Part shown: positions 39,594 through 50,382 of the stretch, one piece after another
Position numbering within the stretch: position 1 is the stretch's first letter
How the letters are laid out: the number at the start of each line of letters is the position of its first letter
Assembly (NCBI GenBank): GCA_022539475.1
Contig: VCMS01000226.1
Coordinates: 44,659 to 108,658, forward strand
Source of the DNA: Gracilaria domingensis
Taxonomy: Eukaryota > Rhodophyta > Florideophyceae > Gracilariales > Gracilariaceae
DNA: 64,000 bases
Direction of reading: 5' to 3'
Translations under genes and position numbers: made by a program
Notes under the pieces: generated by a model
What the model saw: only the letters and a program-made list of their open reading frames with translations
Databases searched by the model: none
Told to the model about the DNA's origin: nothing

Positions 39594-41151
39594 GCTGTTC
39601 TCGGATCATTTCTTCCGGTGATACCGGGACAAAATTCCCCGGTAGGGGCTTTATAGCCTCGGTTTTGCCTGCAACAAGCAGTTCGTCGAAGTCAGCGTCC
39701 ATATCGTCCCAGTCATCTGGCCAGTCGTCTAGCTGCCACTCCGGGAGTTCCGGCTCATCTTCGCCAACGACGAAGCAAGGAATATCATCGTCCTCGACGG
39801 CCAGAGTTTCCCCATTTGTGGGTAAGCGCGACAACGCGTCCGCCTGGGTGTTCAGGGTCCCCTTTTTGTACACGACGTCGAAGTCGAATTCCGCTAGGCG
39901 GAGCCTCCACCGCATAATGCGGCCTGATGGATCAGAGATATTCATCAACCACCTCAACGAGGAATGATCCGTGTACACGGTAAAGTGCACACCTAGCAGG
40001 TAGGAACGGTGGGTGGATAATGCCCATACGACTGCAAGGCACTCCTTCTCCGAAACGGAGTAGTTCCGTTCATGAACGTTGAGCGAACGTGACCAGTACC
40101 CTATGGGTTTTCGTTCTCCTTCGGGAGTGGTTTGGAACAGCGCGCAGCCTACTTGGTAGTCGCTCGAGTCTGTGTCCACGGAGAACGGCAATCCCGGTTT
40201 GGGTAACGATAGTATCGGTGCTGACGTAACAGCCTCCTTTAAGAAGTTGAACGCTTCCGCTTGTGCGGGCGTGAAGGGGTCCAGTTTTGGTGGCTGGCCC
40301 TTCCGCAAGAGAGCGTTAAGGGGAGCCGCTATGTCCGAAATGTTCGGCACGAACCGTCTGTAGACGTTGACCAGCCCTAAGAAGGAGCGTAATTCCGTTT
40401 GAGTCCGCGGTTCTTTCGCCTTAGCGAGTGACTTGACGCGAGCTTCCTCGATCGTCAGCCGTCCTGGACGGATTATGTGCCCAAGATACTTGACGGTGTC
40501 GGTGAAGAATTCACACTTCCTCAACTTGAGGGTGATTTCTGCATCACGCAGAGTGGTCATCACGTCCCTGACATGGGTGAGATGATCGTCCAGATTACTG
40601 GAAAACACGATGATATCGTCAAGGTAGACGAGACAGGTCCGCCACTTGAAGCGGCTCAACAGAACGTCGATGGCACGCTGGAACGTAGCGGGCGCGTTGG
40701 TTAAGCCGAAAGGCATCCGCTTGAAGCGGTAGGAGCCCGAGTGGCACACGAACTCAGTCTTATCGCGGTCTTCCTCCCTGACGGGGACTTGCCAATATCC
40801 CCAATTGGCATCCAATGCCGTGAACACGGTAGCGTCACCGAGCGAATCGATGCACTCGTCCATACGAGGGATTGGGTAAGCGTCTCTTACCGTCACGGCG
40901 TTAAATCGGCGATAGTCGACACAGAACCTCCAGGTTCCGTCGGCCTTGAGAGCCAGTACCACTGAGGATGCCCACGGCGATTGCGCGTGCTCGATGACAC
41001 CTGCGCGGAGCATCTTGTCCACTTGGAACTGTTCTTCCTCCCGAGCTTTCGGTCCTGCCCTGTAAGGGGGTTGTGAAACCGGACGCGTGTTCGGTAACAC
41101 ATCGATACGGTGTTCCGTTGCATTGATCTCTCCAAGAGAGCCATCCCACAT
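39523..41151 (-). pseudogene. Chromovirus reverse transcriptase and RNase H
   Basis: A 542-codon frame on the minus strand. Reverse transcriptase: [15 protein letters not shown] with D114, [14 protein letters not shown] and YLDDIIVF with D178/D179. RNase H: VDTDSSDYQVG, the Glu helix NYSVSEKECLAVVWAL and TDHSSLRWLM, ending with ADALSRLP. All catalytic residues I can check are present. The frame is broken at both sides from protease (near 41150) and integrase (near 39570), so expression as one polyprotein would need shifts. Confidence 0.95.
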
Positions 41152-41305
41152 TGGGGTAAACTACCGTAACATGTCTCTTAGACGTTCACGGTGCGACTCC
41201 GGTACATGACCGAGGTCAAGTTCCTCGAGCGCCTTCAAGGGGTCAACCTTGTCGTAGCTCGTGGGCTTACGCTCTTCTGTCCCTGACACAGGGTTTGGTT
41301 CCGAG

Positions 41306-42219
41306 TCAGTCGTTTGCTTCTCCGTTGCGACGGTAGTGGTATTCGTGGAAGCGGCAGGAATTGCGACTCCTCCCCTCCTTAGATGAGGCGACGTCCTCTT
41401 CGGAGGTAACTAATCCGAGAACATCCGCAGCCGTCATCTTCGTTGGAAGCATCGCGAGTGGGTGTGGTGTCACAGACCCAATGACTTGGTTCTTCACCAG
41501 ATACTGGGGGGTGCTGCCAAGGTTGGCAACGAGTATCCGAAACGGAGTATCCGGTGTGACTTGCACAACCCATTCGCGACAGCGAGTTGGCACTTCTCGT
41601 ACAACGAGGTAAGCGGTTGAATAACCCGAAGACCGTGTTGACGGGAATTAACCGACACTATCATTTGGGACTCAGGCGGGATGCGGATCGACGCGGCGAC
41701 GCGAAGCTTGGTGGACTCGCGCGACGCCGATGCCGGGGCCTGCGCAGCAGGGAGTGGAACTTGCTTCCGCGATGACCGCTTCAGCGGACGACGGACGATC
41801 GGTACCGACGAACCGTCGTCGAGTTCTACACGCCTGAGGCGGGGCCTGATTGCATCGACAAACCTGTCGCAGTAATCGCAACCCAAAATGACTGGGGCAG
41901 CCAATGACCGACAAACGATGAAGTCGACCTTCACCACGGAGGTTCCCAAGCGTACGACTAAGTCGATTGTTCCCACCGTTGTTAACGGGTTGTTATTCGC
42001 ATCAGCGACATCAGGAAGCATGCTGCGGCGGATACGCTCCCGCAATTGCGGTGTGAGAAGGGACTCCACGATGAAGTTCGGACCTGCACCTGTGTCTAGT
42101 ACAGTCAGGTAACGCACCATAAACTGGGGGCTCAGGCCAAGGTCAGCGTACACCTTATAGTTTCGCTTGGCCATCACCATGATTCGGTCCGGGATCCGGT
42201 TTTCCTTACCCGTATCCAC
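41306..42219 (-). pseudogene. Chromovirus aspartic protease region
   Basis: Minus-strand frame from about 42219 with TVLDTGAGPNFI (catalytic D-T-G) and VILGCDYCDRF (the I-L-G flap-distal motif), then a basic/Ala-rich linker. It changes frame near 41560 into a block ending near 41306 which carries the internal CTAAGGAGGGG tract. This enzyme would cut the Gag-Pol precursor. Confidence 0.88.
41369..41386 (-). promoter_or_regulatory. Internal polypurine tract 2 of the chromovirus
   Basis: The minus (sense) strand reads ATCTAAGGAGGGGAGGAG in the protease/reverse-transcriptase linker. The related plus-strand fragment has CCTAAGGAGGGGGAGG at the corresponding place (46409-46424). Confidence 0.5.
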
Positions 42220-42369
42220 GGTCGACGCAAAACACCGAGGTGTTCCGAATCGCGTCTGCGGCGTCTTTCCTCGAGAGGATTTTCACCGGGGAGCGAGGCA
42301 ACGACGCCTCGGGCGTCAACAGCCTCAACTCTGAGGACGCCTCTCCCGAAAGGGAGACTCCCTCGTTCA

Positions 42370-44230
42370 GTTTCCCTGAACTTCCGCCTGCGGCGGCTGC
42401 TCAGGTTCCTCGGCTACGAGTGCTTGGGCTCGTTGGCCGTGGGGTCCCGCGTTAGCGGTTTGGGTTCGGCAACATGCCGAGGGTTTGGATGCACGGGGGT
42501 GCCTGGACATTCCGCTGCGGCGGTGGTGCTGCGACAGCGTGAGAGAAGTCCGTCTTCGCACGCAAGTACGACGTCATAGGGACGGTTCTCTTCTCCTCTG
42601 GAGTCAAGGCTTCATAGTTCACCGTAACCATGGACATATCCCTCATCGAGAGGAGGCACTGCGGTGAAATGTGACCATGCGTGTAGCAAAGGTGACAGAT
42701 CGGCATTGCCATCCCGAACGCGGGTTACTATTCCGAGCATCGGTGAACCCTACCCTAGGGCGTGTGTCCTTCCATCCAGGCCGTTGAAAACGGGTTGCTC
42801 CGTTCGCGTACGGGATTTTCGGCCCGTTCACACGGTTTGCATCTGCGTAAAGCAGCGTGCTGTCCCGAGCGGTATCGAAGGAGGCATCCGTCGTTGACGG
42901 TAGTTCCGTAGTTGGAATGGAACTCCGGCCTTCCTGGGCCAACTGGACGTTGTCGTACTCCCTTGGGGAGGCCTCGCTCGTGTGCAGCGACAACGATGGG
43001 GATCCAGTCTCCATCATCAACGCCTTGGCGGACTTCGACCTGGTGACAGGACCTCGTGCACGAAGTGCATCACCCTCCGCTCGAGCGTACTGGACTAACT
43101 CGAGGTAGGTAATCTTCCGCTTATCCTCGCGGTAGCGGGCGACCAAGGTCTTGATGGCCGGGTCGAGGCCGTCGACGAACATCGTACAACGTTCCCCTGC
43201 GGGGTAGACATTACCACAACGGTGGAAAGCCTTATTCAGGCGGACCGAGTAATCGGTTTCCGTCTCTCCAGACTTCTGCCGGGTGTCCGGAGTGCCAGGA
43301 TGGCCGTGCCGATTGCGTCGTTGGTGGCGTACGAGCGCAGCAAGTACTGGACCGCTTCCGGCCAGCACGTAACCCCTCCTTCGGAGGCACGAGATGAGCC
43401 TCTTACAGAGTTGAACTGGTCTTCGGCCACCCCCCGTAAGAAATACGGTAACGCAATGTAGGCCTGGCCTTCGTTCATCCCGAGAACATCGGCCTCCGCC
43501 ACAAAACGGGCGAGAAAATCAAGCACCAGGACTGGGTCGTCTCCAGAAAAGGTCTGGTTACGCAGTGAGAGCTGCATACGGCGGATGCAGTCCTTCACTT
43601 TACCCGTCCCACGGGGTGTGCGATCCAATGAGGAATCCTCCAAACGGTAATACCGGTATGAGAGTAGCTTCCGATACATCGGGTTCGTCGGCTTCAGCTC
43701 CTTCACCCGGAGTGCTTCCGTCCCTTCGACCGGGTACGAACAACACCTTGGGTGGCCGATGACCGCTTAGAGCGTGATGAGTGCCCTGCACGACCATCTT
43801 CGATGGAAGACTCTGACGAGTCAGAACTTTCCGAATCATTCGGGGCGTCAGCTGACGTACTCGAATCCGAGTCGGAGTACTGGTTTTGCTCCTTGGCCTG
43901 CCGCCTGCGGCGTGATTTGTCCCGACCGGTGTTCTTGTCGCGATGCGACACTTCAACCGGCTCCGCCGGAGTGGCGAGTTCCGCGATAGCGGCCTTCTCC
44001 AACGTCTCCAGACGGCTTCGAATCCGATCGAATCGGGTCTCGATTCCTTCCACGAAGGCAGCGGGTCCTCCAATGCATTCCAGCACGGAGTTGACATCGG
44101 ACCGTAGAATACGGAGATCCTCTGCAACATCCTTCACAGGAAATGTGCGGACTTCCTCCCGGAGCGTCCGGACTTCTCCCGCGAGGGAATCATGGGCTCC
44201 CATAAGGGAATTGTGAGCAGCGCGCAGCAT
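42370..44230 (-). pseudogene. Chromovirus gag with zinc knuckle, frameshifted
   Basis: Three to four overlapping minus-strand frames. An N-terminal coiled-coil-like and Ser/Arg-rich part (44230-43703) is followed by a capsid-like part (43706-43236: FSGDDPVLVLDFLARFV, PYFLRGVAEDQF) that continues after a shift (43368-42643: YSVRLNKAFHRCG, VDGLDPAIKTLV). Another shift leads to a CCHC knuckle CHLCYTHGHISPQC (42694-42653). The knuckle follows CX2CX4HX4C exactly. Gag would package the element RNA. Confidence 0.82.
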
Positions 44231-44659
44231 GCGAACCTGCTCTTCCAGGGTTGCACCCTGGGGGTCGTCAATCTTCTCCCGACGGGCCTGAGACGCCTCG
44301 GCGGCTCGCCTTTACCTGCCCAGCAGGAGCCAGTGCGGCAGCGGCAGATGCCGGAGCAATCCCATCAGTGGGAGGGATCAACGGGAAAACGGAAGTGTCC
44401 GGCGTGCCGGCGGGTTAGACGTCCGCGAGGACGGTCTGTTACCCAATGTAGATCCAGGGCGGACTGTATCCTCGAAGGGGCCGACCTTCCGTCGGATTAC
44501 CACCGTTGGTGGAACGACTGCGAGTGATCGCAGGCTCCGCATCGGAGGGCTTCCGAGACATCGGTATCCAACCAACCGTTACACGGGAACTTCCGAGAGA
44601 AAACGAACCTCAAAGAGGGTACACAAGAGTGGTCAACTTTCTAGGTCGGGAGACCACTT

Positions 44660-45397
44660 TGTAGTGCAACCCGTGAGCGGGAAAAGACACCACGAAGACG
44701 TTCGGGATCTTCCTCTACTGAGGGCAACCCAGAGAACAGAGCCTCTCTGGAATGGCGCAACTAGCCGGGTGTAAGACCGGGGCCAAACCGTCACGACGGG
44801 GCGTTGAGAGTTGAGCAGAGAAGGGTGACTCGCACGCGAGTGTAGTAGCCTCGAAGAGGGGCGAAACCACGGAGTGGGGAAAGGGAAAGATAGGAGGGAG
44901 AGAGGGAAAAAGAGAGGTACGGCGTATCGCCGGGGTATTCCCTATACAGGGTCGAACACGACAACAGATGGTTATAACACTCCAAAGTTGGGTTCTGTGG
45001 AGACGCAGGGTGGATAGCCGCACCGTTACAACGGAGAGTCCCTCCGATAAGGAGTTGTGCACCGCCGGAGGCGAGAGTGGCTAGAGCCAAGATCCTTGAG
45101 GTAGGATCACCCTGGTTGGGGCACTTTACTGGTGCGACGGCGGCGACGCCGTCGCACTAAGTAGTGTCCTCACTAAAATTAATAAATAATATTAACTAAA
45201 CTTCCCACTAATTGTGGCAACCGCCCACGTGTAGTGGCCAACCTCCGATCAGCTCCACCGTGTCCCACGTGTCCGAACCATCCCAATGGCAACCACTAGT
45301 AACTACTAGTCATATAGTGGTGTGTACCAGGCAAACCCGTAAACGGGAAATATGACTAAGTCCAGTCAGAATACTCATAGATGAGCGTTGCACTACA
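44660..45397 (-). repeat. 5' LTR of the chromovirus
   Basis: 738 bp, the partner of 33831-34570. On the sense (minus) strand it is followed, after 3 bases, by TGGTCTCCCGACC near 44657-44645, a TGG-starting candidate primer binding site; I cannot assign the tRNA. Confidence 0.95.
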
Positions 45398-45402
45398 CTA
45401 GG

Positions 45403-45679
45403 CGCTTTTGGCGGAGATCTTTATGCGGATAAACCGACCATAAAGATCGCAGATCAAAACGATAGAAAAGGTGTGTGCCTTCTTATACCCGTCGTACGCA
45501 CGCTCCTGTTCATTATTATCCTTCGGTCTCCACCTCCTGTTCTTGCTACCATACAAGAAAAATATACACTTTGGAAAACCGATTATCAAACCTTCTATTC
45601 CCTGCCGGCTGTCCGCATCAGGCCAACGAATGAGCTTAAGCGGTAGTTCGTCTAACGTTTTAAATATTCGTACAGGACA
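45403..45679 (-). pseudogene. PIF/Harbinger-type transposase, N-terminal part of the DDE domain
   Basis: The minus-strand frame contains LIRWPDADSRQGIEG, GFPKCIFFLYGSKNRRWRP and AYDGYKKAHTFSIVLICDLYGRFIRI. This order is that of DDE_Tnp_4/Harbinger transposases (IxWP, FP-G-x-DG-S, YKxxH, vcD-x-GxF). Where an Asp is expected in I-D-G-S, the copy has Tyr (LYGS), so one catalytic acid is gone. The first 100 or so residues are missing: the frame is cut near 45680 where a chromovirus pol fragment begins. It joins in frame to 33830-33772 when the chromovirus is removed. Confidence 0.75.
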
Positions 45680-45687
45680 TGTTTAAA

Positions 45688-46583
45688 ATAATTGGACACT
45701 GTTCGGGTGAGACGCTNTGCTGGCCACAACTTCATTGTTGAGTCGTTACTACCGCCGCAGTCCGTTGTCGAGTCGCCATGGACCGTCATGGACGTGGCAG
45801 ATGCTAACATACCCGTTTACAAACGGCTGGAATGGTTTTCACTGCTTGTCAGGATTGGTAACTGCATCAAGCAGGTAGGATTCATCGTCTGCAAGACGTT
45901 CGCTGTCCCCCCATTCTAGGTGTGACTTCTGCGACAGATATGTCGAGCCCATCCGAACCGCGTGCGCGTGCCAGTGGAATGGAAGATGGGTTCGGATGTC
46001 CGATGTTCGTTCGCTCATTACGCGAGCAATGAGCTAAGCTGGTACCACTACCGCTCCTCTACAGGAATCCTCACCTCCGAAAAGAAGTCGCCGAAGCTCC
46101 GCGAGCGGTGCAATTTCTATTCCGCCAGAAGCCCGGTTTGGGTTGATGTTATGCCCGCACCGCGGTTTGCGGGTTGTCAACCATTGAAACTCGTTATACG
46201 AGAAGTAATCAGGTCGCGTTGGCGAAGCGGAGTTGTTCAAATAACAGCGAACACTCTTTCGTTCTGGTAGCCAACTTTGGCAGAACCCCAAGTATGCTGG
46301 GGAAAGACCAAGTAATTGGTACTGTCTTACGCACCACGGCGCTTATCCCTATCAGGTGACTGCCGCCGAGATGCTCGGGATTGCTGAGGAACGCACTGGT
46401 GTGCTTCACCCTAAGGAGGGGGAGGGAGATTCGTCGCACTCATCTCCGTCGGACCCGTCTCAGACGGTTCAACAAACGAATGACTCGGAAGTTAGGACCG
46501 TTCCTACGAGTTATGACAAGATTAACCCTATCAAGGAGTTAGAAGAATTGAATCTCGGTCATGTACCGGTTTTCAGACCATGA
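45688..46583 (+). pseudogene. Protease region of the plus-strand chromovirus fragment
   Basis: HNFIVESLL, DVADAN and GFIVCKTFAVP correspond to GPNFIVESLL, DVADAN and DFIVCRSLAAP of the full element, but the catalytic motif and the following frame are disturbed by indels. The last block (46356-46583: MTAAEMLG, HPKEGEG) overlaps the start of the reverse-transcriptase region and holds CCTAAGGAGGGGGAGG. Confidence 0.75.
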
Positions 46584-47557
46584 GAAGTTGCGCAACATGT
46601 TGCGAGAGTTTACACCAATTTGGAATGGTTCCCTCGGAGAGGTTTCAACTACGGAACACCGGACTGACCTCCTGCCGGAGACCAAGCCGATTGCTCAGCA
46701 CCCTTACAGGGCAGGCCGAAAGCACGGGAAGAGGAAGAGTTTCAGATCAACAAAATGCTCAGCGCTGGCGTTATAGAACCGGCTCAGTCGCCGTGGGAAT
46801 CTTCAGTTGTACTGGCTGCGAAATCCGATGGGTCCTGGCGCTTTTGTATCGACTATCGTCGCTTGAACGATGTCACGTCAAAGACGTGTACCCTATACCG
46901 CGTATGGACGAGTATATCGACTCGCTTGGCGATGCTACTGTGTTCTCCACCTTGGATGCAAACTGGGGTTACTGGCAAGTACCAGTTAGACCGGAAGACC
47001 GTGACAAGACCGCGTTTACCTCTCATTCAGGATTATACCGCTTTAAGCGTATGCCGTTCGGATTAACGAACGCCCCGGCTACGTTTCAGCGTGCTCCGGA
47101 GATTTTGTTAGCTCGCTTCAAATGGCGGAGTTGCTTGGTATACCTCGATGACATCATCGTGTTTTCCAACAGTTTGGACGATCACCGCGAACATGTTCGG
47201 GAGATAATGACCGCTTTGCGGGATGCAGGAATCACACTCAAGTTGAGGAAGTGTGAGTTTTTCACTGACTCAGTGAAGTATCTGGGCCATGTCATACGTC
47301 CAGGACGGTTACTGATCGAGGAAGCTCGCGTGAAGTCCCTCAAAGAGGCGAAGCACCCTACTACACAGACAGAGCTACGCTCGTTTCTAGGGCTATGCAA
47401 CGTTTATAGACGCTTCATTTCTCGCTTCGCGAAGATCGCGGGACCGCTCAACGAACTCCTGAAGAAGGGACAACCGCCCAAATTGGGACCACTTACCCCA
47501 CGCAAGTGGAGGCTTTCAACTCTCTTAAAGAGGCTGTTACTACGGCACCCGTGTTAG
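46580..47557 (+). pseudogene. Reverse transcriptase of the plus-strand chromovirus fragment
   Basis: From about 46870 one frame gives [47 protein letters not shown] and YLDDIIVFSNSLDDH, closely parallel to the full element. The first third is distributed over two other frames. A shift near 47505 leads to RNase H. Confidence 0.88.
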
Positions 47558-49472
47558 CGTTACCGAAGAACGGGTTGCCGTACACCGTGGATACGGATTC
47601 GAGCGATTACCAGATTGGCTGTGCTCTCTTTCAGACTACACCAGAAGGGGAACACAAACCAATTGGCTATTGGTCTCGTACACTCAACGTGCACGAGCGC
47701 AATTACTCGGTATCCGAGAAGGAGTGTCTCGCCATGGTATGGGCTTTGCAGACTCTACGACCAAATCTTATGGGTTTGCACTTTACCGTCAATACGGATC
47801 ACTCCGCATTGCGTTGGTTAATGTCAGTCACGGAGCCTTCCGGACGCCTAATGCGTTGGCGTCTTCGGCTTGCCGAGTTTGACTACGAGGTCACCTATAG
47901 GAAGGGTTGTTTGAACGCGCAAGCGGATGCTCTTTCACGTCTAGGAACGGAAGGTGAAGCTTTACCCGTCGATGACGAGGATGAAGATATCCCCTTTTTC
48001 CTCATGGAGGAGGATGATGAAGACTACGACATCGTGTCGGACGACATCTGTGATGATTTGCTCGTCGCAGTTGGTGAAGACCCGGAACCCGGTACATTCG
48101 TCCCCATTACTCCAGAAGAGCTGGTGCGGGAACAGCAATCTGACCCGTTCTGTACGAGGATACGCGCCCAAATTAATGGTGGTGCTAATATCCCGTTCGG
48201 GGTTAACACACAAGGTTACCTCGTCAGAGTGGTTCGTTCTACCCCACAGATTGTGGTTCCTCACTCCTTACAAACAAGGGTATTGCATCTCTCGCATCAA
48301 TCGCGGATGGCTTCCCATCCGGGTGCTAAGCGGTTATACACGACACTGCGTCGGAATTTCTACTGGCCCGCGTTAGCGTTGGACTGCTACCCCACCGTGA
48401 AGGCGTGTGCACATTGTGCTCGCGAGCGAGTTAAACATCGTCGCCATGCGAAGAAACTAACACTTTTCCCTGCAAGGGCGCCGTTGGAGTTTATTGCCAT
48501 CGATATACTCGGTGAGTTCTTGCGTACTTCCCGAGGAAATCGGTTCTTACTCGTTATTACGGATAGATTCAGTAAGCTAGTCCGGACAGTTCCGTTGAAG
48601 TCGATTACAGCACGCAGTGTTGCGGAGGCATTCGTTCGCCATTGGGTTATGGTCTACGGTTCCCCGGTCAATCTCCTTTCGGATAATGGTCCGCAGTTTA
48701 CTGCGCGTTTCTTCCAAGATGTCTGTCGGGTACTCGACGTGAAGAATCTCTTCACGACGACGTATCATCCCCAATGCAATGGGCAAGTCGAACGGTTTAA
48801 CCGGACAATGCTCTCCGCGTTGCGGGCTTATACTGTTGAACACCCGAAAACTTGGGATCTCTACACGGATACCGCGACGTATGCGTATAATATGCAGGTT
48901 CACAGAGTAACTGGTTTAGCGCCCTTTGAGCTCGTGCTCTCACGGACACCACCGCCAGTTGCGATTGAACCATCAGCAAAGCTGGATACGTCACCGTCAA
49001 TACGGGATCACTGCTTGCAGTGGAAGCAGTGGTTATCCGCAATGGTACCTGTCGCCAGGTCGTCAATGGCGAAAGCACAACACGCTTGCAAGCGGAACTT
49101 TGATGCTCGGGTACGGAGACCACTACCGCCACTGAAAATGGGAAACCTCGCCTTTGTCAGGAAGAAGTACTACAACCCTGAAAAGGAGAGTCGCCACAAG
49201 CTTTCACCCATCGCTGATGGTCCATACCGCGTTATTAGCGTGAATACGGACACAGTCGTACTGGAAGTTGGCGACGCTCATGAGCGTTTCTCCCGCGATC
49301 GCGTTGTGCAGGGCCCAACCGTGCACACGAAAGTACTTTCGGATTCACAGCAGGAAGCTGGACAGACACAGAACCGAGAATTCTCGTCGCAGAACACTAC
49401 ACCTAATGTGGGGCTTCGCAACCCTGCAAGGGGTCTCGCAGAGGTACCGATTACATCGTCGCAAGCCGAGAT
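47506..49472 (+). pseudogene. RNase H and integrase of the plus-strand chromovirus fragment
   Basis: A long intact frame: VDTDSSDYQIG, NYSVSEKECLAMVWAL and TDHSALRWLM of RNase H; the HHCC zinc site ending CAHCARERV; the integrase core with AIDILGEFL, LLSDNGPQF and CNGQVERFN; and the GPY/F module DGPYRVISV. The frame runs on to 49554, but the codons after 49472 are LTR sequence, so the protein is truncated before the linker and chromodomain seen in the full element. Confidence 0.9.
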
Positions 49473-50329
49473 TGTGGTGCAAAACCCTCGACGGGAAGCA
49501 ACAAACCGCGTCGCGGACGAGCACCTCAGGGTGTTCAGGCCCTGCTCCCTGTGAAGGGCAGTCGAGCGGCAGAACCCTCCGATAGGGCCAACACGAGCCG
49601 GGTGTAAATCCGGGTGGCCCCGATCTGGGCGTGCAGTCGGAGGTAAAAGGGGTAGAATCGGCGTAGGTATCCGGATGGTTCCGGCGAGCCACAGCGAGTG
49701 GGGGTATCCAGCCCAACGGTATGGGACGACAAAAGATCGACAAACGAGCCGCACTGCGGAGCACTGACTCGCGATAAGCGGGAAAACTCCCGAGACAAAT
49801 AAAACAAACCTACAATGTAGGGCAGAGTAGCGAAAGCCGTAAGACGGAAATGAAAACAATAAAATAGATAAGAAAAGTGCCGTGACGACGGATTAGTACT
49901 CCTCAGGGACGGAGGTTGGTTGATCAGCCCGGAATTGCGGCGGTATTCCCCAGGATGGGGCTGGTGACCGTGCGCAAGCGGCAAGAAGATCAGAGCCAAA
50001 GGCCTCGTTGAGGTTTACTTCCCGTACAGTGGCGGCAAGTGCCGCCACTTATATACGGCACTTGAAAATATCAATTAAAATATCTAACTATCCGGCGCTG
50101 CCGGCCAATACACTACAGGTGTGCAACCGTGGCAGGCTTGCCACGGCGCACCCGCTATCGGGCCAACTTGGCACACGTGTGCAGAAATACTACCCTTCCT
50201 AGGCATAACCCAAAATAGGGGCACTACCCCAGTAGCCTCTCATAACCTGAGGTGTCGAAGCCGATGACGGATCAACAAACTATGAAAAGCACCTCGGTGC
50301 ATCCCCACAAAAGGGCGTTTTGCTCTACA
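49473..50329 (-). repeat. LTR of a related chromovirus, minus orientation
   Basis: It starts TGTGGTGCAAAACCC and ends TTTTGCTCTACA, about 857 bp, and shares blocks such as AGCCGGGTGTAA with the LTR of the full element in the same orientation. A pyrimidine tract (TCTCCCCCTTCTC) on its right, i.e. GAGAAGGGGGAGA on the minus strand, is the polypurine tract, so this is the 3' LTR of a minus-strand element. The matching 5' LTR is missing. Confidence 0.8.
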
Positions 50330-50382
50330 TCTCCCCCTTCTCAGGCTGAGACACCGACTCCGTCGGCTCGATACGCCTCGCG

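Larger units (their letters stand above)
33831..45397 (-). mobile_element. Ty3 chromovirus, 11.6 kb, with an additional antisense ORF
   Basis: LTRs of 740 and 738 bp (33831-34570 and 44660-45397) with 11-bp inverted ends TGTAGTGCAAC/GTTGCACTACA and a perfect CTAGG duplication (33826-33830, 45398-45402). They differ by about nine substitutions and two 1-base indels by eye. The sense strand is minus: 5' LTR on the right, then gag with zinc knuckle, protease, reverse transcriptase/RNase H, integrase with a terminal chromodomain, a polypurine tract and the 3' LTR. Several single-base shifts break gag-pol. An intact ORF on the plus strand (34614-36548) fills the space between pol and the 3' LTR, which explains the unusual length. 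Confidence 0.95.
45688..49472 (+). mobile_element. Truncated plus-strand chromovirus pol fragment
   Basis: Protease, reverse transcriptase, RNase H and integrase of an element related to, but clearly diverged from, the full one at 33.8-45.4 kb, in the opposite direction. Gag and both own LTRs are absent. The left end begins exactly at the protease LDT motif against transposase sequence; the right end runs into an LTR of opposite polarity at 49473. An unresolved base lies at 45718. It is a relic left by nested insertion or recombination. Confidence 0.88.
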
